Positions 47,989-57,890 of a stretch of DNA of 64,000 nt are shown in pieces. How positions within the stretch are numbered: position 1 is the first letter of the stretch; each line of letters begins with the position of its first letter. This stretch comes from Prosthecobacter debontii (GTDB lineage Bacteria > Verrucomicrobiota > Verrucomicrobiia > Chthoniobacterales > Chthoniobacteraceae), in the NCBI GenBank assembly GCA_945861385.1, contig CAMAUI010000003.1, positions 17,842 through 81,841 of the forward strand, read 5' to 3'. A program made the translations under genes and the position numbers. The notes beneath the pieces are model-generated. The model did not search any database. It saw only the letters and a list, made by a program, of their open reading frames with translations, and was not told where the DNA came from.

Positions 47989-50900
47989 CACGCCACGCCT
48001 TTGTCCGTCTTCTTCAGCGTGATCTTGCCGAGTTCCGGCTTCACCTCGCCACGCGCAAACTTCTGCTCGTAGAAACCGGTGCCCGCCTCGACTTTCTCCG
48101 GCTTGATGACCTCGCCGCCGAGCGTCAGCTCCACGAGCGCGTCGGACGCGAGCACGTTGTCCCCGCGCAGCAGCAGCGCGTAGATCGCGTCGGCGGTCGC
48201 CTTCGTCGTCTTCCAGTCCTGCGTCTGTTTTTGTTTCAAGAGCCACACCTTGCAGTCCTCGACGGCCTTCTCGTCGTTCATCACTTCGTCGAACGCCTCG
48301 ATCATCATCGCCTGCGATTCGATGGGCGCGCGGAACCACGACCACGAATGCTCCACGTCTCGCCAGAACATCCCCATCTCCTCATTGCTCACCGATCGCT
48401 CGTGCAGCGACTTCATGATGCCCTGCGCGGCGGCCTTGTCGCCAAACCGCTTGAGCGCCACGGCGAGATGCGCCTGCGGCTGGCGGTCGCCGAGCGCCAG
48501 CCAGTGCTTGCGCGCCTGCGCGAGAAAATAATCCACCGCCTCGCGATGCGCCGGGCCGATGGGTTTGTCGGCGAGGAAAAAGCTGCGTCCGTAGAGATAG
48601 AACGCAATCGTCGGGCTGAGGTTGTTTCCGTCCTTATGGCCGTGCTTCAAAATTTCGCGGTAGATGCGGTCAATCCATCCGTCCAGCCGCGCGAGCGAAC
48701 GCACTGCGGGCGCCGCGTCAATCTTCACGCCGAGATGCTGCAGCCGCCCGAAGCCCGTGGTGATGTAGAGCGTGATGTAATCGCACGCCGGCCCGCCGGG
48801 AAACCACGGCCACGCGCCGTCGCCGAGCTGCTGCTCCGCCAGCTTGCGCAGCAGCCGCGCCGTCTCGTCGTTGAGCCGGTTGTTGTCGAAAAGGATGCCA
48901 ACATTCCGCCGCGCCTGGCTCTCCGCCTGCGCCTGCCGCACCCACGGCGTCTCGTCGAGCATCACCGCCTTGATGTCCTGGTTCTTCTCCAGCGGACTGT
49001 CCAGCGCGGGCGTGCCCTTCCACTGGTCGAACACCGCGCGGATCTTCGGATCCGACGCCGCGATGTGCCGCGCGAGCGCATTCGCGTAGAGCCGGTTGAA
49101 CGTCTGCTCCGTGCATTCGTGCGGGAACTCCATCAAATACGGCAGCGCCATCACCGCGTACCACGACGGGTTCGACACCATCTGCACGGTGAGGCTCTGC
49201 GACTTGAGCGTGTCCGATTTTCCCGACTCGATCAGCCGCGTGAAATCAAACTTCTTCGTCTGGATCCCGCGCACCGGCAGCGGCAGCGACTCCGTCACCA
49301 GCGTGCGCCGTGAGAGCACCGGCAGCAGCCCCTCTTCACCGTCCGAGAGCTTCGCCGTCGAGCCCACCGCCTTGTAGCTGAGCGGCTCCGCGCCGTCCGG
49401 CACCTTGAGCTTCCATGAAAAACTGCGTGACTCATGCGACGGCAGATCGAAAGCCTGGTCGCCCGCCGCGTCCGCCAGCGCCGGCTTGCCCGTGCGCGCA
49501 TCCGCGAATGCGAGCCGCACTTTGCCGGCCTGCCGCGTGGCGGATTGGTTCGAGACCTTCACCGTGAACTCCAGCACGTCGCCCTCTCGCAAAAAGCGCG
49601 GCGGATTCGGCTGCACCATGATGTCCTTCGCCGTGACCACCTTGTCCTGGATAAAGCCCGAGCGCAGATCGCGATCGTGCGCGAAGCCCATGAAACGCCA
49701 CGTCGTCAGCGCCTCCGGCATCGTGAACTCCATCGCCACCGAGCCATCCTCGCGCGCGATGAGCTGCGGGAAAAAGAACGCCGTCTCCTCAAGATTTTTC
49801 CGCGCACTGACAGTGCCAAGGTCAATCGCGGGCGGTGGGGGCGGAGCGCCGACATCGCCACCATTCTTGTCCCTGCCTGCGTTACTGGCCCTCTTTCTCT
49901 CCCCCTCGGCAGGCTCGGCGTCAGCGACAAACGCCGCCTGTTCCCGCAATCCGTTTTGCATGGCAGCCATCTGCGGCGCGCCCGGTGCCGCGGATGCCAT
50001 CGGCATCGCCGCGCCTTTGGCCATCATGCGACCCTCCCCCCTGCCGCCGCCAAGGCCATCCATCATCATTTCCGGCCCGCCCATAAAGTGATGTCCCGCG
50101 ATCGCATTCGGAAACCTGCGGTAGGAGAACGAGCCGTCCTTCTGATCGAACGGCCACTGTCCGTGCAAATGCTGGAGCGGTTTCAGCACGTTATGGAAGT
50201 GCATGCTCAACCGCGAAAAGTCCTGCCGGAACACGGTGAACGCATGCTGCCAGTTGTGCGGTTTGAATGCATCGAGCGACTGGTCGTAGAGCGCGCAGAC
50301 AAGCTCCGCGACGGCCTTCTTCGCATCCGGCCCCGTGACGACGGCGGTCCATGTCTCCTTTTGCGCGGGTTCGAGTTTCGAGGTGAAATGCTCCCACTTC
50401 ACCTTCAATTCCTTGTTGCTCCACGGCACCTCGATTTTTCGCGAGGTGAGATACGCGCGGTTCTCGCGCACCATCGTGACGTGCAGCGTGAAGCCGCCGC
50501 GCATCGCCTCGGTCACCGCCTGTTTCGCCTGCTGCTGCGGCAGGCCGTTTTCCGTCCAGAAACTTTGCAGCATCTTCCCGCGATGCTCGACCTGGATGAA
50601 AGCGCGCGCCTGCGCGTAGCCCGTGCCCCACACCGCCATGAACTCGGCGCCCGGCTCCAGCGACCACTTCGGCGCGGCGACGAGGTTCGGCAGGCGCACG
50701 GCCAGCGGCTTGTTGTCGAGCTTGAGCACGTTGAACTGGAACTGCGCGGTGACTTTTTTTCCGAAGCGATCCTTCGTCTCGAGCATCGCGCGGTACGGCC
50801 CGGCCTCGAGTTTGAAAGACAGCGCCGCCTTGCCCGCGCCGTCGGTCTTGAATGCGCTTTCCGCCGCGACCTCGCCGAGATCCCACGAGGTGGGGTTCGA

Positions 50901-53540
50901 CGGATCGGGCTCCGGCTCCTTCGCCAGCAGAGGCACCGGCCCGCGCCGCGGCCTGGTGCGGCGCTCGGTGAGGTCCGGGCGCACGACCTGCGCGGGCTGC
51001 TTGAGACGGTGGATGTTCAGCACGCCAGTCGCCGCCTGCCCCTCGCCGTCATTGGTGAGCGTCGAGAGTGAAATTTCCACGGCCTTCGTCACCGTCTGCC
51101 ACTCATCCGCCGAGAGCGACGCCTTCAGCGCGGTGTAGCCGATGTTCACGCCGCGCTGCGCCGTGCGCGTCTCGCCGGTCGTGTCCGTGACATCCGCGTG
51201 GACGGTGAATGAAAATGTCGGCTCGTCCTTTTCCAAAACCGAGCGGTCGGGCTTCGCCACAAACTCCACGACAAAGCTCCCGTCGTCCTTCGTCACCGTC
51301 GTGCCATGCGCGATCTCCTGCGCGGCTTGCGCCGGCATGGGGCGCCACCAAAAGCAGCGGCCCCACCAATCCGGAAACCGCACCTGGCGCACGACGCGGT
51401 AGCGCACCTTCGCGCCACCGATCGCCGCACCCGTGTATGCCGTGGCCTTTCCACCGACAGCCACCTTTTCGCCGAGCTTGCCCGGGACCTTTGGCGGCTC
51501 GACGGCCACTTGGAATTTCGGCCGCTTGTATTCCTCCACGCTCACGCCCGCCGCCCCATGCGGCGCGCCCATCGTGCGAATCATCATCTGCCCCGCGAGC
51601 CGGTCGCGCGGCGCGGTGAAGCTGCCGTTGAACGAGCCGTAGTCGTTCGCCTTGTGCTCCGCCTTCGCGATCTCCTTCCCGTTCACGTCCGTGAAAATCA
51701 CGCCCACCGCCTGTCCGCCGAGCACCTTGTAACTGTCATTGTCGCGGTCGGCGGAGATGCAGATGCCCTTGTAGCGGATCGTCTGCCCTGGCCGGTAGAG
51801 CGAGCGGTCGGTGAAGAAGATCGTCTGCGCATGCGCGTCGCGTCCCCTGTTTTGGTGCCAGAGCTGAAACGGGTCACTCGTCGCGAGCCGCTGATTCTTG
51901 AACGACACCAGCGCCAGCACCATCCGGTTGGGTGCGGCCTCCGTCGAGAACAGCCCGTTCGCATCGGTCTTCACCTTCTGGCCGGCGCTGAACACACCGT
52001 TGTTCCCCGCGATCCAGAGCTGCACATCCGCGCCCTCGACGGGCTGGCCGGAATTCGCCTCGAGCACGAAGCCCTCCGCCTTCCCCGCGCCCTGCTCCGA
52101 GCGCATCACGATGGCGAGGTCGCTCACCCAGAAATCGGTGAAAGTGACCACGTTATTCTGGTCGCCGAAGTTCTTGTCGTGGCTCGCGATCAGAAGATAA
52201 AAGCCCGGCTTCAAATCCTTCGGCGCATCGAACTCCTCCACGCGCTCGCGGAAATCCGGCGTCGGCGGCAACTGCGCCGACCACACCTTCTCCGGCTTCG
52301 CCGCGAGCAGCGCACGGCGCTCGTGGTCTTCGAGCCATTGGAACTGCCCGTTCCGCTTCACCCGCTCCGTCCACTCCACGCTCACCACGCGGAAATGGAT
52401 CTCCGTGAGATTGCGGTAGCGCACCGAGATCTGCCCGAGCGGCGCATTCCACACGCGCTCGACGCCCACCTGCGACGACTTCGCCTCGATCTGCTGGATG
52501 AGATTGTGGCAGAGCCTGCCGCCGATGCTGTTGGCGAATGCCCCCGCGCCCTGCTTCGCGATCTTGTGCGCCTCCGCCGGCTCGTCCTCCCCCGCGAGCA
52601 CGCTGGCCCAATCATGCCGCGCCCATGCCGACAGCTCATGGTCGGCCCACTGCTCCACAAACCGTTTCAGCGCCGCCTTGTGCCGCGCGTTCTTCTCCTC
52701 GCCCACCGCGAAATTTTTCCCGAACCGAATCCGCTCGAGGTCGCAGTGCAGCAGCGCCGACTTGTCCGCAGCGCCCGCGTGAAAGCGCAGCAGCGCCTGG
52801 TAGAGATGCACCGCCTTCACAGTGTTCGACTCCCCCGCCGCGTCCCACTTTACAAAATCCTCCGTCGTCCCAAACACCGGCCCCTCGGCCGCCAGCTCGA
52901 ATTCATCCTGCGCCTTCGCCGCCGCCTGCTCGCCCGATGCGTAAAATGCCAGCGCCTCGTGCGCGAGGAAGTCGTAGAGCGTCGGACGCCACGCATCCGG
53001 CACCGTGCCTTTCTCCAGCAGGTCATTGTAGCTCGCGACGGGGATTTTCTTCAGCTCCGCGTCCGCCGCGAGCGCCTTGGTAAAATGCGCGTCAATCTCC
53101 GCAAACAGCCTCGGCAGATCCCACGTCGTGATGTCCTTGCCCGGCGCCGCCGCCGTCTGTGTCCGCTGCATGAAACGCCAGCGGTTCTGCTGGAAATACT
53201 GCCAGTACCACTCCGCAAGGATCGCCTCCATCACCGGCAGCATTTCCTTCGGCGCCTTCGCCATCTCCGCCTCCATGCGCGTGATCTTTTCCTCCGGCTT
53301 CCCGCCCTGCACCATCCCCTCGTAGCCGATGCGCGAAGCCACCGCCTTGATCGCCTCGGGCCAAGCCTTCTCCTTCACCGCCGCGTCAATGATCGGCGTG
53401 AGCTTCTCGATGGCCGTTTTTGGCAGGCCCTTGTTTGCCGCATCCTCGACCTCCTTCCACATCGCCTCACGCCCGCCCGCGGCGAGGAGAGTGAGCGGAA
53501 AAAGGAGGATGGCTGCCACGATGCTGGTTTTGATTTTCAT
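47514..53540 (-). CDS. alpha-2-macroglobulin family protein
   Basis: 2008 aa; signal peptide; TIFFTDRSLYRPGQTIRYKGI; HECTEQTFNRLYANALARH (CxEQ thioester motif); MG and bait-region-like domains. Confidence 0.93.
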   Translation of the reverse strand: MKIKTSIVAAILLFPLTLLAAGGREAMWKEVEDAANKGLPKTAIEKLTPIIDAAVKEKAWPEAIKAVASRIGYEGMVQGGKPEEKITRMEAEMAKAPKEMLPVMEAILAEWYWQYFQQNRWRFMQRTQTAAAPGKDITTWDLPRLFAEIDAHFTKALAADAELKKIPVASYNDLLEKGTVPDAWRPTLYDFLAHEALAFYASGEQAAAKAQDEFELAAEGPVFGTTEDFVKWDAAGESNTVKAVHLYQALLRFHAGAADKSALLHCDLERIRFGKNFAVGEEKNARHKAALKRFVEQWADHELSAWARHDWASVLAGEDEPAEAHKIAKQGAGAFANSIGGRLCHNLIQQIEAKSSQVGVERVWNAPLGQISVRYRNLTEIHFRVVSVEWTERVKRNGQFQWLEDHERRALLAAKPEKVWSAQLPPTPDFRERVEEFDAPKDLKPGFYLLIASHDKNFGDQNNVVTFTDFWVSDLAIVMRSEQGAGKAEGFVLEANSGQPVEGADVQLWIAGNNGVFSAGQKVKTDANGLFSTEAAPNRMVLALVSFKNQRLATSDPFQLWHQNRGRDAHAQTIFFTDRSLYRPGQTIRYKGICISADRDNDSYKVLGGQAVGVIFTDVNGKEIAKAEHKANDYGSFNGSFTAPRDRLAGQMMIRTMGAPHGAAGVSVEEYKRPKFQVAVEPPKVPGKLGEKVAVGGKATAYTGAAIGGAKVRYRVVRQVRFPDWWGRCFWWRPMPAQAAQEIAHGTTVTKDDGSFVVEFVAKPDRSVLEKDEPTFSFTVHADVTDTTGETRTAQRGVNIGYTALKASLSADEWQTVTKAVEISLSTLTNDGEGQAATGVLNIHRLKQPAQVVRPDLTERRTRPRRGPVPLLAKEPEPDPSNPTSWDLGEVAAESAFKTDGAGKAALSFKLEAGPYRAMLETKDRFGKKVTAQFQFNVLKLDNKPLAVRLPNLVAAPKWSLEPGAEFMAVWGTGYAQARAFIQVEHRGKMLQSFWTENGLPQQQAKQAVTEAMRGGFTLHVTMVRENRAYLTSRKIEVPWSNKELKVKWEHFTSKLEPAQKETWTAVVTGPDAKKAVAELVCALYDQSLDAFKPHNWQHAFTVFRQDFSRLSMHFHNVLKPLQHLHGQWPFDQKDGSFSYRRFPNAIAGHHFMGGPEMMMDGLGGGRGEGRMMAKGAAMPMASAAPGAPQMAAMQNGLREQAAFVADAEPAEGERKRASNAGRDKNGGDVGAPPPPPAIDLGTVSARKNLEETAFFFPQLIAREDGSVAMEFTMPEALTTWRFMGFAHDRDLRSGFIQDKVVTAKDIMVQPNPPRFLREGDVLEFTVKVSNQSATRQAGKVRLAFADARTGKPALADAAGDQAFDLPSHESRSFSWKLKVPDGAEPLSYKAVGSTAKLSDGEEGLLPVLSRRTLVTESLPLPVRGIQTKKFDFTRLIESGKSDTLKSQSLTVQMVSNPSWYAVMALPYLMEFPHECTEQTFNRLYANALARHIAASDPKIRAVFDQWKGTPALDSPLEKNQDIKAVMLDETPWVRQAQAESQARRNVGILFDNNRLNDETARLLRKLAEQQLGDGAWPWFPGGPACDYITLYITTGFGRLQHLGVKIDAAPAVRSLARLDGWIDRIYREILKHGHKDGNNLSPTIAFYLYGRSFFLADKPIGPAHREAVDYFLAQARKHWLALGDRQPQAHLAVALKRFGDKAAAQGIMKSLHERSVSNEEMGMFWRDVEHSWSWFRAPIESQAMMIEAFDEVMNDEKAVEDCKVWLLKQKQTQDWKTTKATADAIYALLLRGDNVLASDALVELTLGGEVIKPEKVEAGTGFYEQKFARGEVKPELGKITLKKTDKGVAWGSVHWQYLEDMAKVTAYEGTPLKVTKTLFTRQLTKKGPVLEAVKAPVKVGDELVVRIVVRVDRDMEYVHLKDHRGSGTEPVNVLSQFKFQDGLGYYETTRDTASHFFFEYLPKGNYVFEYTTRIVHRGRYQTGFANLQCMYAPEFGGHSESIWVEAE

Positions 53541-53889
53541 TGGGAGTCGGAGTTGATGTTGGTGCTGCTCGGTGCGGATCGCGCCCGGATGAAATCACGC
53601 TACCTCGCAAATTGAACTGCAATTCTTCGCGATCACATGCTTCGGCTGATCCGCGCGCATCCTCACGGAAACCATCACCCGGCGTGTCACAGCCCAGTGC
53701 GAGGTTTGTAAAATATATGTCAGCCCTTTGCCTTCCTTCCCGACCCACGGGCGGCACCGTCACCTTCCCCGTGGCGCCCCAGAGCGTGGCCGCCAGGCGC
53801 AGCACCGTGTGTGCTGCGTTCATCCGTTCACCAGACACCGGGCGTGATCAGAATCAGATCCAGCGACGGGAGCGGACGCGGCGTTTTTT

Positions 53890-54009
53890 GTGGCACAGTG
53901 CGTCCCGCCTGTGGGGCCAGCGGGCATCCTGCCCGCAGGGTCGGATGGGCCCATCAAAGACGCCGGGCGAGACGCCCGCTGGCCCCACAGGCGGGACGCA
54001 CTGTGCCAC
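53890..54009. repeat. palindromic structured element with perfect 36-bp arms
   Basis: GTGGCACAGTGCGTCCCGCCTGTGGGGCCAGCGGGC (53890-53925) is the exact reverse complement of 53974-54009; internal CGGGCA-TCC-TGCCCG and CGGGCG-AGA-CGCCCG. Confidence 0.97.
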
Positions 54010-54264
54010 GTTCCCATCACGGCTCCGCTGTGGACTCGATTTTAATCACGCCCCCCAGACACCAGACGCCGCCGCGCAGAATGAGGCATTGACAGGCCCG
54101 CGCTTTTCCCGGCAACTCCACCCCATGCAACCCCTCCTCTATCCGCCAGCGACTCCGCTCCCTCCCGAGCATTGCGCGCAGTCTTGGGCACCCGCTTGCC
54201 CGCAGGGAATGTCGCTTTTCCGAAGCCTCTCTTCTCAAGGCAAACCAACAACACAACAACACCA

Positions 54265-54354
54265 ATGAAAACACATGACCAATCCCAATCCATCGCCTGG
54301 CACGGCATAAGACCGTTGCGCCATACGCTTGCGCTTATCTTCGCAGTAGTCGTC
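54265..54354 (+). pseudogene. 5' fragment (signal peptide) of CHRD/thrombospondin-3 protein gene, separated by IS insertion
   Basis: MKTHDQSQSIAWHGIRPLRHTLALIFAVVV, in frame across the IS with 55604 onward after conceptual excision. Confidence 0.85.
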
Positions 54355-54387
54355 TGAGATGCAACGGATTTCTGGACCAGCATTTGT

Positions 54388-55242
54388 TTAGTGGTTGGAG
54401 TTGAAGTTGGCCTCGAAAGCAGCGGGGGTCTTGTAGCCGAGGGAGGAGTGTTTGCGGTGGGTGTTGTAGTAGGATTCGATGTAGGCGAAGATTTCGATGT
54501 TGGCATCGGCGTGGGCGATGAAGGTGCCGTCCGCGAGCATCTCGGTCTTGAGGGTGCCCATGAAGGACTCGGTCCAGGCGTTATGATAGGGATTGGCGCG
54601 GGCGGACATGCTTTGGCGCATCCCGGCCGCGCGCAGGAGTTCCCGGAAGGTGCCGCTGCCGTACTGGCTGCCACGGTCACTGTGGAAGATGAGGCCGGGA
54701 AGCGTGCGGCGGGATCCCAAGGCTTGCTTGAGGGCGTTGATGACCAGGTCGGCGCGCAGATGGCCAGCCAGGGACCAACCGACGATTTTGCGCGAGCAGA
54801 GGTCGATGACCACGGCCAGATAGAGCCATCCGGCGGAGGTGGGGATGAAGGTGATGTCTCCGGCCCAGACCTGGTCGGGCCTGGCCGGCAGGGGTTGGTC
54901 GAGGAGCAGGTTCGGGGAGGGTTTGTCGGCGCGACCGTCGCTGGTTTTTGGCACGTAGGTTTTGGGCTGGATGGCTCGCAGGCCGCGCTGGCGCATGATC
55001 CTGCGGATGCGATCGGGCGCGCAGACCTCGCCCGCGTCGGAGAGTTCCTCGCCGATTCGCCGGTAGCCATAGCGGCGGCGATGGCGTTTGAAGATGGCTT
55101 CGATCAGGCCGCCGATCCTGTGGTTCTCGGACTGGGTGGGCGTGGGCGAGGCGGCGTGGTAGAAGCTGCTGCGAGGCACTTGAAGGCTGGCGCAGATTGG
55201 ACGGATGCCATGGCCGGTGGCCTGGTGGATGTCTTCGATCAT
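54388..55242 (-). CDS. IS3-family transposase OrfB (rve integrase core)
   Basis: MIEDIHQATGHGIRPICASLQVPRSSFYHA...RRYGYRRIGEEL...DQVWAGDITFIPTSAGWLYLAVVIDLCSRKIVGWSL...HSDRGSQYGSGTFRELL...NAWTESFMGTLKTEM. Confidence 0.95.
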   Translation of the reverse strand: MIEDIHQATGHGIRPICASLQVPRSSFYHAASPTPTQSENHRIGGLIEAIFKRHRRRYGYRRIGEELSDAGEVCAPDRIRRIMRQRGLRAIQPKTYVPKTSDGRADKPSPNLLLDQPLPARPDQVWAGDITFIPTSAGWLYLAVVIDLCSRKIVGWSLAGHLRADLVINALKQALGSRRTLPGLIFHSDRGSQYGSGTFRELLRAAGMRQSMSARANPYHNAWTESFMGTLKTEMLADGTFIAHADANIEIFAYIESYYNTHRKHSSLGYKTPAAFEANFNSNH

Positions 55243-55552
55243 TTGGCGGAGTTGGCGGGGAGTCTGGTGCCCAGGATAACGGCGGCCTTTTTAAAATGTC
55301 ATTCTCCTGGCGCAGGAGGGTGTTTTCGCGGCGCAGGGCGCGCAGCTCGTCCGCTTCGGAGCGCCCGCCTGCGGCTGGCGCTCCTGCGCTGCCGAGCTGC
55401 GCGCCCTGCGAGCTGCGCCTCCAGCTGTAGAGCAGGTCGCTGCTGATGCAGAGTTCTTCGGCGACTTGGGAGACGGGTTTGCCGGTGCCCAGCAGTTCGA
55501 CGGCCTGTGCTTTGAACTCGGGGGTGTATCGCTTGCGTTGGACTAGGTTCAT
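55239..55552 (-). CDS. IS3-family transposase OrfA (HTH), needs a frame change at an A-run
   Basis: MNLVQRKRYTPEFKAQAVELLGTGKPVSQVAEELCISSDLLYSWRRSSQ...LRALRRENTLLRQENDILK then frame shift to KAAVILGTRLPANSAK*. Confidence 0.8.
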
Positions 55553-55600
55553 GGATTTTCGATTCTGGAGGTTCTTGGTCCAGAAATCTAGAGCACCTCA

Positions 55601-57217
55601 GTCAGCCTCCTTTCAACTCCTTTCGCACGGGCTGGAGTAGCGCCAGTATCTCAATATGAGGCTGTACTGAACGGTGCCAGCGAGGTGCCGCCAAATGCCT
55701 CGCCAGCCACGGGAACATTGACTCTGACCGTGGACTTTGGCACGGGAACCGTCGCCTACTCCGGCAGCTTTGCGGGGCTCGTCGGACCATCCACAGTAGC
55801 GCACATCCACGGCCCTGCGCCACTTGGGATGAATGCAGGTGTCATCCTGCCGCTAAATGTGGTTCCCGGTAGTCCCCCCACAGGCGGCACCTTCAATGGC
55901 GGCGGTACGCTGACCGCCCCGCAGGTTAATGACCTTGTGAACGGCTTGCTCTACGTCAACGTGCATTCCGCGGCGTTGCCTGGCGGGGAAATCCGGGGCC
56001 AACTGACGCCAGTCGCTCCTCCTCCATTGGATAGCGATATGGACGGCATCCCTGACGCAAGCGACAATGCCCCGTTCATCCCCAACCCCGACCAGACGGA
56101 CACCGATGGCGACGGCATCGGCGATGTGGCCGACCCGACCCCTTTTGGCCCTGACTCTGACAACGACGGCACCCCCGACATGTTCGACCCGTTTCCATTT
56201 GATCCGTTTAATGGTGATGCCGACCTCGACGGCGTCCCGGACGTGGTGGACAATGCGCCGTTCGTCTTCAACCCCGGCCAGGAAGACTTCGATGGCGACG
56301 GCATCGGCGATGTGGCCGACCCGACTCCTTTTGGCCCTGACTCCGACGGCGATGGCACCCCCGACATGTTCGACCTGTTTCCTCTTGATCCGACTAATGG
56401 TGATGCCGACCTCGACGGCATCCCGGACGCCAGCGACAACGCCCCGTTCATCGCCAACCCCGACCAGGCGGACACCGATGGCGACGGCATCGGCGATGTG
56501 GCCGACCCGACTCCTTTTGGAGATGCCACCGTACTCTTCATCAAGGGTGGTGCGGTGCCCGGCGTACTCCCTGCGGCGACATTCACCGGCTTCGGCGTGC
56601 CGGCCATCAATTCGGCGGGCAAGGTCGCTTTCCTCGGCAAATGGAGCGGCGGCTCGGGCATCTTCGCAGACGGAGTGCTTGTGGCAAAGGCGGGCCAGGT
56701 GCTCTCGGGCACGACGGCGATCAAGTCCGTGAAAGACCCGGTCATTGACGACGACGGCCATGTGTCCTTCCCCGCAACGCTCATGGGCGCGGGCATCACC
56801 TCGGCCAATGACTCGGCACTCATCAGCAACGCCCCCGGTGGCACGCTGGCGATCGTGGCTCAGGAGGGCACAACAGCCCCGGATTCCGGCGGCGCAGTGT
56901 GGAAGAGCTTCCAATCGCTTGCCGCCCCCGGCGGCGGCGGCGGAGTGCTCATCCTCGGCACCTTGGTGCAAGCCGGCACCATCACCGCGCTGAATGACAC
57001 CGGCGTATGGTCCGCCGACGCATCGGGAACCCTGCACCTCGTGCTCCAGGAAGGCACGACGGTGATCGGGGGGAAGACGGTGAAGAGCTTCAAGGCGCTC
57101 AAGAGCGTGAGCGGCACGCCCGGCCAGACGCATGCCTTCAACGGCAGCGGAGAACTGGTGGCACACGTGACCTTCGACACCGGCGAGCAGGCCGTGGCAC
57201 ACATACCCCTCCCGTAA
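55601..57217 (+). pseudogene. CHRD-domain / thrombospondin type-3 repeat secreted protein, body of IS-interrupted gene
   Basis: VSQYEAVLNGASEVPPNASPATGTLTLTVDFGTGTVAYSGSFAGL (CHRD); repeated DADLDGIPDASDNAPFI.NPDQ.DTDGDGIGDVADPTPFGPDSD.DGTPDMFD. Confidence 0.85.
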
Positions 57218-57238
57218 ACAGAGCCCGCAAAATCAGCA

Positions 57239-57273
57239 ACGCCCCGCCTGGCGCAAGCCCGGCGGGGCGTTTT
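57239..57273 (+). terminator. Rho-independent terminator
   Basis: CGCCCCGCC TGGCGCAAGCCC GGCGGGGCG TTTT. Confidence 0.8.
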
Positions 57274-57312
57274 GCTATCGGGCTGTCAGGCATGTGGCTT
57301 TCCGACCGGCGT

Positions 57313-57798
57313 TCAGATTTCATCCCCGCGCCGCGCCTGCTCCGCCACCCCGCCCGGCGGCGCCTTGGCCACGGGGAAGGCCCAGTAGTGATAGACGAGA
57401 AATTTCAACGGGCCGAAGCAGAGCTGGAGCACCACGACATCGAGATCGAGGGGAGAGGATTGCAGTTTGAGCACGTTGAAATGTTTGAACGCCGTCAGCA
57501 GGCCCGCGGCGATCAGCCCGAGCACGATGACCGCCGTGAGGTAGCGCGCAAAGGCGTCGCGTTTGCGGGAGTCGGTGCGGAAATTGACGAAATAATTCCA
57601 GCAAAAGAAGAACGTCGTGCTCACACCAATGCTGCACGCGGATTTCGCCCACACGGGCATTTCCGTGTGCGCGCTGAGGTATTTGAATGGCGTGGCGATG
57701 AGGAGGTAATTCACCCCGGCGCCGACCATGAACCAAAGCAGCCGCATCCGCGCCGTCTGGCGCGGCCTGCTGGTTTCACGGGTGATTTTTCCATCCAT
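57313..57798 (-). CDS. GtrA family membrane protein
   Basis: LLWFMVGAGVNYLLIATPFKYLSAHTEMPVWAKSACSIGVSTTFFFCWNYFVNFRT...KFLVYHYWAFP. Confidence 0.8.
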   Translation of the reverse strand: MDGKITRETSRPRQTARMRLLWFMVGAGVNYLLIATPFKYLSAHTEMPVWAKSACSIGVSTTFFFCWNYFVNFRTDSRKRDAFARYLTAVIVLGLIAAGLLTAFKHFNVLKLQSSPLDLDVVVLQLCFGPLKFLVYHYWAFPVAKAPPGGVAEQARRGDEI

Positions 57799-57890
57799 CG
57801 CGGCGGGCATAGGGCATCGCGCGGCGCTTGCCAACTGCGCGGCGTTGCACTGCACACGCCCGCCCGCGTAACGTCGCCTCCCAATTTCAA

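Larger units (their letters stand above)
54355..55600 (-). mobile_element. IS3-family insertion sequence with inverted repeats and 3-bp target duplication
   Basis: Ends TGAGATGCAACGGATTTCTGGACCAG / CTTGGTCCAGAAATCTAGAGCACCTCA (imperfect inverted repeats); flanked by GTC at 54352-54354 and 55601-55603. Confidence 0.92.
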
